Shown one piece after another: positions 9,373 through 16,505 of a stretch of DNA of 64,000 bases. The position numbers and the translations under genes are program-made. The notes under the pieces are model-generated. The model saw nothing but the letters and a program-made list of their open reading frames with translations, was not told the DNA's origin and ran no database searches. Every line of letters begins with the position of its first letter. Within the stretch, counting starts at the first letter, position 1. This stretch comes from Cyanosarcina radialis HA8281-LM2 (lineage in GTDB: Bacteria; Cyanobacteriota; Cyanobacteriia; Cyanobacteriales; CCAP-1448), in contig JAHHHA010000022.1 in NCBI GenBank assembly GCA_019359615.1, positions 1 through 64,000 on the forward strand, written 5' to 3'.

Positions 9373-11067
9373 CTAACGAGAAAAGGTCCGATTGCGCCAT
9401 TTGTTCAACCGATAGTCAGCGACGCTAGATAAAGCCCTGGCTTCGGCAATTTGTGCTTGCAACTGGGCAATTCGATCGGTTGGCTGTTGTCCTTGAGAGC
9501 CAGCCGCACTATAGGAACTGCTATTGACAATGGCCGCGCCTACACCAGCGGTCGATCGCAACTGAGCTAGTTGTTTTTCCAGCGCCGCGACCTGCTGCTC
9601 TTGCTCGGTCGTCACTGGTGCGGGTACGGGTGCGATCGGAGTAGATGGAGCCGGAACGGACTCTGGGGCTGTTTGGGACGGTCTTTTGAACAAATCTGCC
9701 AGAATTTGACTGACATCAGTAAGCTGGCTCTTACCAGCGGGAAGTTTGCCGATTAAAGCTTTTGTCAGTACGGGCCGATTGTTAGTCTCTAGATTTTTGT
9801 CGCTGCTAGAAGCACTCCGCAACAAGTCGAACATATTAGTAAACCCAAGTAGAGACTGTCCCGGCTGGGTTTGGTTGCCTCGATAGAATGGCACTCGGTT
9901 CTCTCCAAAGGCCTTCTGATATTCTTCGCTGTCTAAATAGGAGTCGATTTCCCCTTCATATCCGCAGTTATCCAAAATCGTGCTGTGGGAGCGCATTTCC
10001 TCAAAGCTATCGGGAGCGCGTCCCAACAAGTGTTTGAAATTAAGTTCGATCGCTCGATAGCGGTAGCAGTTGTCGAAAAAGCGAGAGCGATATAACTCAG
10101 ATTGGGCGATTTTGCGGATGAATTCCCGCACGCCGATCTCGCGTCGTTTCAATTGAGATTCTGCCACCACCAGGCGCTCGCTCTCCATGACATGAGCGTT
10201 ACCCAACACTTGCCGATACGCTGCCCGAATTACTACATCGACTTCGGCTTCAGAAAACCCAGGTCGGAGTTCGACTGGCTCTGTCTCTTTAAATGGTCGG
10301 TATGCCTCGTAAAATTGACGTTGCCGTGCTGCTGGAGAACCATCAGCAGCAGCCTGGATGGGTGCTGGTGCGGGACTGGCTGCCGGACTTGGGGAACTCG
10401 GACGAGTATATTGCGGCAACGAAGCTACGCTCGTAACCGGCCAGATCTGAGTAGGTGCGTTTTTGAGAATCGCTCGCTGCAATCGGAAGGGATCGCCCTT
10501 GACTAAATTGCGATCGCTGCTAGACGCTCCCCGCAGTAAATCAAACATATGGGTGAATCCCACCATTTTTTTCCCAGTTTGAGTTTTGTAGCCCCGATAG
10601 TAGGGAACGATATCTTCACCAAATGCTTCCTCGTACTCTTCGCTATCGATATAAGAATCGATATCAGCCTCATAGCCAGAGCGATCTAACAACTGGCTGT
10701 GTTGCGTCATTTCTTCATAGCTTTCGGGAGCGCGTCCCAGTAAGTGCTTGAAGTTCAATTCGATCGCTCGGTATCGGGGGCAATCTTCAAAAAATCGCGA
10801 TCGATACAATTCCGATTTTGCTACCTGGCGCACGAATTCTCGGATGCTAATTTCACCTTGCTTGAGTTGAGATTCTGGCACCGATAGCCGTTCGCTCTCC
10901 ATGACGTGGGCATTACCCAACACTTGTCGATAGACGGCTCTAATCGCAATTTCGACATCTTCTAGCGCCGGATTAGGCCACAACCGCACTGGATCGGCAT
11001 CATCAAACGGTCGAACTGCCAATTTCGCATCGGGATTAACAACTGGATTGACAAAAGTTATAGTCAT
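9373..11067 (-). CDS. Double-domain phycobilisome linker polypeptide
   Basis: A 564-residue protein with two phycobilisome linker domains (about residues 35-185 and 265-415), each with the [17 protein letters not shown] and [14 protein letters not shown] blocks. A Pro/Ala-rich spacer joins them. The tail after residue 470 is Pro-rich then coiled-coil (QEQQVAALEKQLAQLRS) and lacks the CpcD-type capping domain of the cpeC/D/E products. ApcE also has repeated linker domains but has a chromophore domain, absent here. Multi-linker proteins that bundle rods are known in Gloeobacter; a similar bridging role is inferred. A good AAGGAG site precedes ATG 11067. It is last in the minus-strand cpe cluster. 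Confidence 0.88.
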   Translation of the reverse strand: MTITFVNPVVNPDAKLAVRPFDDADPVRLWPNPALEDVEIAIRAVYRQVLGNAHVMESERLSVPESQLKQGEISIREFVRQVAKSELYRSRFFEDCPRYRAIELNFKHLLGRAPESYEEMTQHSQLLDRSGYEADIDSYIDSEEYEEAFGEDIVPYYRGYKTQTGKKMVGFTHMFDLLRGASSSDRNLVKGDPFRLQRAILKNAPTQIWPVTSVASLPQYTRPSSPSPAASPAPAPIQAAADGSPAARQRQFYEAYRPFKETEPVELRPGFSEAEVDVVIRAAYRQVLGNAHVMESERLVVAESQLKRREIGVREFIRKIAQSELYRSRFFDNCYRYRAIELNFKHLLGRAPDSFEEMRSHSTILDNCGYEGEIDSYLDSEEYQKAFGENRVPFYRGNQTQPGQSLLGFTNMFDLLRSASSSDKNLETNNRPVLTKALIGKLPAGKSQLTDVSQILADLFKRPSQTAPESVPAPSTPIAPVPAPVTTEQEQQVAALEKQLAQLRSTAGVGAAIVNSSSYSAAGSQGQQPTDRIAQLQAQIAEARALSSVADYRLNKWRNRTFSR

Positions 11068-11106
11068 TTTAAAAGTCTCCTTTTTAACAGAAATTTAGGA
11101 GTTGTA

Positions 11107-11171
11107 GAGACGCGAGATCTCGCGTCTTTACAAAAGTTCAGCAGTAGGGGCGCAAAGCTTTGCGCCCCTAC
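11107..11171. repeat. Two palindromic repeats between cpeT and the linker gene
   Basis: A perfect 20-base palindrome (AGACGCGAGA and complement, 11107-11126) is followed by a perfect 28-base palindrome (arms GTAGGGGCGCAAAG, 11144-11171). Both are copies of dispersed families also seen near 2475, 42393 and 46432. They could attenuate or stabilise the cpe transcript. Confidence 0.75.
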
Positions 11172-11207
11172 AGAGCGTGGAGTTAAAGAATTTTCTCCCT
11201 CTCTTCC

Positions 11208-11792
11208 CTAATTCGGTAATTCATCGGCAAAGCTTTGGCATTTTTCAAAGCGCAAAGGGCCGAACTCCGAACCCCATACTTGTTCGTGAGTATCTGGATT
11301 CAGGCCTCGATCGAGGCTTACCCAAGTTTTTTCGGTAATTTCTACCTCGCTCACTAGATAAGTTTGGTTGCCATCGCGTCCGACTAGGCAAAGATTTCCT
11401 GGCTCTACGCCGCCCAAAAAACGATTGCCATCGCGCTGAAATACCATCGAACAGCCATTACGTCGCTCGATGCTATCGGAGGTAATAGTTCTAAGGATCG
11501 ACAATTCTCGCGCGGCCCCAGCGTAGAGGAGAGCCTCTTTCAAAGAGTAATTCTCGATGTAGATGCGATCGCCTAAATCGACTAACCTATGGACTCCCTG
11601 ACGATAGGGATTCCACAAATCGTAGTCGTAAACCTGCTCGGAATAAAAGCCAATGCCAGCAAAAAATTCAACTGGTAAGGGCCGGAAGAAGACGCGAATA
11701 TGAGCGAACATCCGAGGCTCGGCGGCGGCTTGTTGGTAGTTACTAAAACCTCCTGCCATCCACGTTGCTAGGGTAATTAAATCGTCATTCAT
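11208..11792 (-). CDS. cpeT: Phycobiliprotein chromophore lyase CpeT
   Basis: A 194-residue lipocalin-like protein of the CpcT/CpeT family, recognised by LATWMAGGFSNYQQAAAEP, FAHIRVFFRPLP and the FYSEQVYDYDLWNPYRQG block. The family attaches or chaperones phycoerythrobilin/phycocyanobilin at Cys-153-type sites on beta subunits. CpeT rather than CpcT is chosen because it sits directly after cpeS and cpeE on the minus strand, 10 bases past cpeS, in an order that matches the cpeCDEST operon of phycoerythrin producers. Confidence 0.88.
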   Translation of the reverse strand: MNDDLITLATWMAGGFSNYQQAAAEPRMFAHIRVFFRPLPVEFFAGIGFYSEQVYDYDLWNPYRQGVHRLVDLGDRIYIENYSLKEALLYAGAARELSILRTITSDSIERRNGCSMVFQRDGNRFLGGVEPGNLCLVGRDGNQTYLVSEVEITEKTWVSLDRGLNPDTHEQVWGSEFGPLRFEKCQSFADELPN

Positions 11793-11802
11793 AATTCATC
11801 AT

Positions 11803-12339
11803 TCATCCTTCAGAATTCAGCGAGCGGATTTCTGAGGCAAATGAAGCCGTCACCACGCCAGTACCATCGCTAGTTTTGATCGTCGATACGCGAAACCGCA
11901 AATTTGGATTGACAAACCAAATCTTTTCTTCGGCAGCGGCGCGATCGTACTCTGTGAGCAAGACGAAAGTACCATCATCGGTTATATGATAGTTGCCGAC
12001 AGCGGGGATGGTTTCAGCATAGCCGCGATCGCGCAGCAGTTTCCCCCGATTTTTCGCCTCTCGATCTGGAATTGGGACTAAAACCGTACTTCCTGCCATC
12101 ACTTCGTTGTCATCCCAATCCGATTCTCCTTCCCAACTCATGCGAAAGGGCGAGTCAGCAGTTTGCGGATCGATGCCATAACTTTGGCAAAGTTCCACCA
12201 CGGCTGAGTCTTCCAGACTGAGGGGCGCAATCTCGATCTCCGATCGCACTGCTTCAAAGTGAGCGAAAATTAAATGGTGGGCGCTGCGCTGCGATCGCCA
12301 TTTGCCTATAGATTGCTTTACAAACTCGGTAATATCCAT
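11803..12339 (-). CDS. cpeS: Phycobiliprotein chromophore lyase CpeS
   Basis: A 178-residue CpcS/CpeS-family lyase (lipocalin fold). The start at ATG 12339 gives the usual MDITEFVKQSIGKWRSQRS beginning; the longer frame to 12372 adds residues not expected in the family. The block WRSQRSAHHLIF and the C-terminal ITDDGTFVLLTEYD and EKIWFVNPNLRFR are typical. CpeS attaches phycoerythrobilin to Cys-82-type sites of CpeA/CpeB. It lies between cpeE and cpeT, which supports the assignment. Confidence 0.88.
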   Translation of the reverse strand: MDITEFVKQSIGKWRSQRSAHHLIFAHFEAVRSEIEIAPLSLEDSAVVELCQSYGIDPQTADSPFRMSWEGESDWDDNEVMAGSTVLVPIPDREAKNRGKLLRDRGYAETIPAVGNYHITDDGTFVLLTEYDRAAAEEKIWFVNPNLRFRVSTIKTSDGTGVVTASFASEIRSLNSEG

Positions 12340-12364
12340 CACCAACTTTTTACTAGAAACCCAA

Positions 12365-12410
12365 GACAACACGAGCGTTGGGTTTCGCTCTCGCTCAACC
12401 CAACCTACAT
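12365..12410. repeat. Dispersed TTGGGTTGAGC/GAAACCCAAC repeat
   Basis: The stretch has GTTGGGTTTCG and GCTCAACCCAACCTAC. The same words occur in reverse order at 26976-27012 (GTAGGTTGGGTTGAGC then GAAACCCAACAC). It sits in the cpeE-cpeS gap. Confidence 0.65.
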
Positions 12411-12464
12411 TATGAACGATCGACCGGATTCGATCTCACCTTGCGAATTGCAAATTGCGAATTG

Positions 12465-13223
12465 CTATATTTCGGTGATGCTGAGGATTTTCCCCCCCGT
12501 CTTCTGGATGTTTTGAATCTTGGCCGACAACTGCGCGTAACCGACTTCAAAAGTAGTTACGCCTTGATTCATGCGAGAACCAAAACTAGATTTAGCTACC
12601 GATACTCGGAACCGCTTGCTCGTACTGCTAGAAGCTCCGGCTCCTCTGGCTGGCGATGAAATCTTGGTGGCACGGTTGCCAGCTAGATCGCCAATCAAGG
12701 CTGCGGATCTGCCACTATCGCTGGTAGCATATCCCCGCATCAGGGCAAAGGTGCGGTTGAAACCGACATTTTTAATGCCAGTTTGGGTGCGGCTTCCTCG
12801 GTAGTAAGGCACTGTATTTTCGCCAAAGTTGGCGGCGTACTCTTCACTGTCGATATAGGAATCGATCTCAGCACTATATCCTTTAGTAATACAGGTTTGG
12901 ACGTGTTCTGAGATTTCTGATTGATCTATCGGTGCGCGGCCGAAAAGGTGTTTGAAGTTGAGTTCGATGAACCGATAGGGAGAAGAAGTTTCAAAAAACA
13001 GCGAACGATAAAGATCTGACTGAGCTACGGCTCTGACGAATCCCCTGACGGTGATATCGCCGTTGCGCAGCGCCGATTCAGCACTGGTGAGGCGTTCGCT
13101 TTCCATGACGTGAGCGTTTCCCAACACTTGTTTGTAAACTGCTCGGATCGCAGTTTGTAAATCGTCTTCCGTCGGATTACGACGTAATTCGACTGTTTCG
13201 GCATCGGCAATCCAAAGGGCCAT
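12465..13223 (-). CDS. cpeE: Phycoerythrin-associated rod linker CpeE
   Basis: A 252-residue rod linker: an N-terminal linker domain (residues 10-170; [49 protein letters not shown]) joined by a Ser/Ala-rich spacer to a C-terminal CpcD-like domain (residues 195-252; [12 protein letters not shown] to [10 protein letters not shown]). Such linkers fit in phycoerythrin hexamers and set their order in the rod. CpeE rather than CpeD is inferred from order, since the two are close paralogues. A strong AGGAGGA site precedes ATG 13223. It precedes cpeS on the minus strand. Confidence 0.85.
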   Translation of the reverse strand: MALWIADAETVELRRNPTEDDLQTAIRAVYKQVLGNAHVMESERLTSAESALRNGDITVRGFVRAVAQSDLYRSLFFETSSPYRFIELNFKHLFGRAPIDQSEISEHVQTCITKGYSAEIDSYIDSEEYAANFGENTVPYYRGSRTQTGIKNVGFNRTFALMRGYATSDSGRSAALIGDLAGNRATKISSPARGAGASSSTSKRFRVSVAKSSFGSRMNQGVTTFEVGYAQLSAKIQNIQKTGGKILSITEI

Positions 13224-13547
13224 TTAGCCATCCTCCTAATTTTTTTTGCAGTTATATACAACTGGCGATCGCCTGCAACGATTTAGTTGCAGATGACACC
13301 ACGGAATTGAGAATTCAACGATTTCCACCCAAAGCTCGATCTCAACAAACTTTTGAGATGAACCAACCTACCCCAGAGTTTGAGTAGTTTCGGGGGCGAT
13401 CGCTTTCATTGGTTTTTTTAAATCTTTGGCTAGGCTCTTAACATCTTGCTCAATAGCAATTGTCTGTCAAGAATGGATCGCCAACCGTCAATATTTGTAA
13501 ACTTTGCCAACCAAAAATTAACAATCCCGGATTTATCCACACTGGCG
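13224..13547. other. Leader region between cpeR and cpeE
   Basis: About 320 bases without a gene. It holds two HIP1-type sites (near 13266 and 13399) and the ribosome site of cpeE at its left end. No terminator was recognised, so cpeE may be transcribed both from its own promoter here and by read-through from cpeR. Confidence 0.45.
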
Positions 13548-13916
13548 TTAATTAGTTTTAGCGTTGGCGTTAGCCTGTGGGATAGAACGTATCGCCATCG
13601 ATTTTGCATCACCGATCTGCGAACTAAATCTGGTATAGAAGCTGCCATACTTAATCCAATATTGCTTTAAGTCATGGCAGGGAGTGTGCAAACTCGCTTT
13701 GACTTGATAGAGAATCACCTGACGGTGATTTCCCATCCAAATTTTGTCGATCGAATCGACAGAAATCACCGATCCTCCTAACGCATTAATACAATTAGCA
13801 AATCTTTCTAATGCGGCATAATCTACTGTTTGAAATATGAAAAAGTTACGAGAGCAAATCAGGTGACGGCTCCTGATCCAACATTGCATTTTCTTTTCGG
13901 CTTCTGGTGGCAACAT
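13548..13916 (-). CDS. cpeR: Phycoerythrin operon regulator CpeR
   Basis: The ATG at 13916 is chosen over 13964 because it gives the CpeR-like start MLPPEAEKKMQCWIRSRHLI and has a GGAAG site 7 bases upstream. The 122-residue product carries the blocks I associate with CpeR: FFIFQTVDYAALERF, IWMGNHRQVILYQV and HDLKQYWIKYGSFYTRF. CpeR is a small activator needed for cpeBA expression in green light in Fremyella. It is placed between cpeD and cpeE rather than after cpeT, the Fremyella position. No DNA-binding motif is evident; how CpeR acts is not settled from sequence. The tail (IPQANANAKTN) looks variable. Confidence 0.8.
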   Translation of the reverse strand: MLPPEAEKKMQCWIRSRHLICSRNFFIFQTVDYAALERFANCINALGGSVISVDSIDKIWMGNHRQVILYQVKASLHTPCHDLKQYWIKYGSFYTRFSSQIGDAKSMAIRSIPQANANAKTN

Positions 13917-14178
13917 AACTGCTTCCACCCTTTCTGTAAGGGATTCGCTCAATATCTGCATCAAACAGCGTTGGGAAGTTTTCGATTTGACAGCCCGATG
14001 TTTAATCGATCGATGTATTTGTAGTTTCAGCTAAGCTGTGGTGCATCTAATCTTTTAATTTGAGGCTGAGGAGAAGATTTTAAAGATTTTTGTTTCGCTC
14101 GCAAAAATCAAACTTAAAGGCGGTTTAGCTAACGATTTGCTAAAATGTGCGTTTGCTATAATTAGATAGGTAAAAGTT

Positions 14179-14220
14179 ATCGTCGTTGATGATAAAAATC
14201 GTTAATGACGATGGCTTTTT
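14179..14220 (+). terminator. Possible hairpin terminator near cpeD end
   Basis: Arms ATCGTCGTTGA and complementary TTAATGACGAT pair with G-T wobbles, followed on the plus strand by GGCTTTTTATTTTT. On the minus strand, where the genes lie, the T-run is weaker. Direction is uncertain. Confidence 0.35.
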
Positions 14221-14232
14221 ATTTTTCTGTTT

Positions 14233-14258
14233 CTTACCCCCCTAACAAGGGGGGTAAG
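14233..14258. repeat. CTTACCCCCC hairpin
   Basis: A perfect 10-base stem (CTTACCCCCC/GGGGGGTAAG) with loop TAACAA. This type recurs through cyanobacterial intergenic DNA. It may protect the 3' end of the cpeCD transcript, as it lies 80 bases after the cpeD stop on the minus strand. Confidence 0.6.
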
Positions 14259-14337
14259 GATCGAGTTTGTCTTCGATTAAGCTGAGAATTGCTATTAGTT
14301 CGATCGCTAATTTCTGCGATCGAAAAGTTAGCGATCG

Positions 14338-15105
14338 CTAGGCAATCTCAGTAATGCTGACAATCTTGCCGCTGGTACGATTGATCCGCTGAATTTGCGG
14401 TGTCATCTTACTGGCAGGGACGATGTATTCCGTGGTGCTGATGCGGCGAGGACTATCGAATTTAGAGCCTCTGACCACAATCTTGAACCGCTTCTCGGTG
14501 CCAGAACCGACAACCGTAGCCTTAGAAGGCTTAATCGCATTGGCAGTGTTGGCAGCGACAGCAGACACCAATTGAGAAGACTTGACCGCACTACTGACTT
14601 GAGCCGGTCCGCGATCGATCGCAAACAGTCGGTTGTAACCGACTTGGTTGCGGCCGGTTTCGCTGACTCGGCGATAAAATGGCACGGTATTCTCGCCAAA
14701 ATTGGCTTGGTATTCTGCACTATCGATATAGGAATCGATCTCGGCAGCATAGCCTTCTGCCACGCAGCGAACGATGTGTTCGGAGACTTCTGCTTGAGAC
14801 AAGGGAGCGCGTCCCAGGAAGTGCATGAAATTTAGCTCGACAAAGCGATAAGGCGAGCATTTTTCAAAGTACCGGCTCCGATAGAATTCAGATTGTCCGA
14901 TCGCTCTGACGAACTCGCGCACGGTAATCGTGCCGCTAGCTAATTGCGATTCTGCCTGTACCAGGCGTTCGCTCTCCATCACGTGGGGATTACCCAATAC
15001 TTGCTTGTACGCAGCCCGAATCGCCGTCTCCACGTCTTCAGACGAACGACTAGGCCACAACTCTACGCGGGTTTCCATAAGTGTTTTGTTCGCTTGGGTT
15101 TTCAA
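14338..15105 (-). CDS. cpeD: Phycoerythrin-associated rod linker CpeD
   Basis: A 255-residue rod linker with the same plan as CpeE: linker domain at residues 12-170 ([49 protein letters not shown]), spacer, then a CpcD-like capping domain (KRFKIVVRGSKFDSPRR to SGKIVSITEIA). The start at 15105 gives ten residues before the conserved VELWPS; the internal ATG at 15078 (METRVELWPS) is an alternative. It follows cpeC by about 100 bases. CpeD is proposed by position; swapping with CpeE would not change the role. Confidence 0.85.
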   Translation of the reverse strand: MKTQANKTLMETRVELWPSRSSEDVETAIRAAYKQVLGNPHVMESERLVQAESQLASGTITVREFVRAIGQSEFYRSRYFEKCSPYRFVELNFMHFLGRAPLSQAEVSEHIVRCVAEGYAAEIDSYIDSAEYQANFGENTVPFYRRVSETGRNQVGYNRLFAIDRGPAQVSSAVKSSQLVSAVAANTANAIKPSKATVVGSGTEKRFKIVVRGSKFDSPRRISTTEYIVPASKMTPQIQRINRTSGKIVSITEIA

Positions 15106-15208
15106 ATTGAAAGTTGTAATCGAGTTCGAGAGATGGCTTCCGAGGCCAAATCCCTCGAATCGGCCAACATCAAGAACTTTTTCAGGTCGGCTTGAGGTTG
15201 GCCGATCG

Positions 15209-16069
15209 CTAAACTGGGGTAATGCTAGCGATCACACCACCCTGTTTGTGAATGCGCTGGTAAGTCTCTGATAATTGCTCGAAAGGCACCAGTAAAACCT
15301 GGTTGCTGCGGCGGAACTGAGATACTCGATTCACAGTCTTGGCGCGATAGCCAGTGACTTCAATCCGATAAACTTTGCCGCCTTCGCTAGCTCCCACGCC
15401 CAAACGGGTACGAGCACTGCCAGAGGGATTGCGGAAGGTGGCTCCAGCACTACCAGGAGAAACGACGGGAGTAGGAATCGATTGAATTACCAACGAGTTC
15501 AATCTCGGACTCTTACCCGCTAAGTTGCCTTTCAAGCTGCTGCTAGAAGCACCCCGCACCATTTCAAATAGATGGGTGAACTGCACCATGCTTTGAGTCG
15601 CGTCAGTCCTCCAGCCGCGAATATAGGGCACTATATTTTCGCCGTAGGTAGATTGGTACTCATCGCTATCGAGGTAGGAATCGATATCCGCCTCGTAGCC
15701 TTGGGTATCGAGGATAGTGCTGTGCGATCGCATTTCTTCGAGATCCAGGGGAGTACGTCCTAGAAGGTGACGGAAATTGAGTTCGATCGCGCGATACCGA
15801 GGAACTTCGGTAAAAAACCGCGAGCGATACAAGTCTGACTTGGCCACCTGACGGACGAACTCGCGCACGCTGAGTTCGCCGAGCTTGAATTGCGATTCGG
15901 CAACTGAAAGCCGCTCGCTCTCCATCACGTAGGCATTACCTAACACTTGCCGATAGACTGCCCGAATAATGTTTTCTTTGTCCTCGTTAGAACTATCGGG
16001 AATCGACTCGATGGGAGGAGTAGAATCAAACAGGCTGACCCCCAAGCGGGAGGCTGGTCCAAATGCCAT
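15209..16069 (-). CDS. cpeC: Phycoerythrin-associated rod linker CpeC
   Basis: A 286-residue linker whose start MAFGPASRLGVSLFDST and core (VYRQVLGNAYVMESERLSV, MRSHSTILDTQGYEADIDS) match CpeC/CpcC-type linkers. The C-terminal CpcD-like domain is complete (KVYRIEVTGYRAKTVNRVS to QGGVIASITPV). CpeC joins phycoerythrin hexamers proximal to phycocyanin. A clear AGGAG site precedes ATG 16069. It is the first gene of the minus-strand cluster, so the regulated promoter should be in the region to its right. Confidence 0.88.
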   Translation of the reverse strand: MAFGPASRLGVSLFDSTPPIESIPDSSNEDKENIIRAVYRQVLGNAYVMESERLSVAESQFKLGELSVREFVRQVAKSDLYRSRFFTEVPRYRAIELNFRHLLGRTPLDLEEMRSHSTILDTQGYEADIDSYLDSDEYQSTYGENIVPYIRGWRTDATQSMVQFTHLFEMVRGASSSSLKGNLAGKSPRLNSLVIQSIPTPVVSPGSAGATFRNPSGSARTRLGVGASEGGKVYRIEVTGYRAKTVNRVSQFRRSNQVLLVPFEQLSETYQRIHKQGGVIASITPV

Positions 16070-16505
16070 TTAATGAAATCTCCTAATATAAAAACAGGCG
16101 TTAAGCCAGAGAATTCAAGATGTTAAGAGCCACCGATTTATTTTGCCACTGAAACTAGCTCGAAACCTCGATCGATACTTGAGTTCGACAGAACTCAGAA
16201 AATCCCAGTTTCCCTCTCAGAGCAAGGAGAGAGAGGGATAAGCTGGGGAAAAATCGAGTTTTTAAACCCAGATTCCTCGATCGAGGAGGGGTTCAGGGAG
16301 AAACCCACGCTGCCTGACTCAAGCACCTGAAAGGTTTTCCAGCTTCGATCGATGACAGATGGTATTTTATGGCACAGTTTTAAAGAAAATTTGAAGATTG
16401 CCAAGAATCTAGATTTTTTACAATAGAAGATTAAATTAGACATCTCCAACAATTCTTGCGAGGTAGTCATCGGAGCCTGCCTTTGAGTTTAATGTCTGGA
16501 GAGAT
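16070..16505. other. Upstream region of the cpe cluster
   Basis: About 430 bases between the histidine-kinase gene and cpeC. It has an imperfect CCCTCTC/GAGAGAGGG pairing near 16211-16238 and no convincing gene; a 91-codon frame inside it has no family resemblance. It should contain the cpeC promoter and any light-responsive operator, which I cannot pick out. Confidence 0.45.

Larger units (their letters stand above)
13965..14337. other. Intergenic region between cpeD and cpeR
   Basis: About 370 bases with two hairpins (separate entries) and otherwise AT-rich DNA with an ATTTGCTAAAATGTGCG stretch near 14130. It most likely holds the cpeR promoter and the end of the cpeCD transcript. Confidence 0.45.

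Noticed and set aside
10102-10506. 134-codon plus-strand frame in the double-linker gene
   Set aside because: It is antisense to a strongly conserved linker domain; no ribosome site or homology.
14395-14835. 146-codon plus-strand frame over cpeD
   Set aside because: Complement of a conserved phycobilisome linker; shadow frame.
16195-16470. 91-codon minus-strand frame upstream of cpeC
   Set aside because: Composition is irregular, the right part comes from repeat-like DNA, and no family is recognisable.
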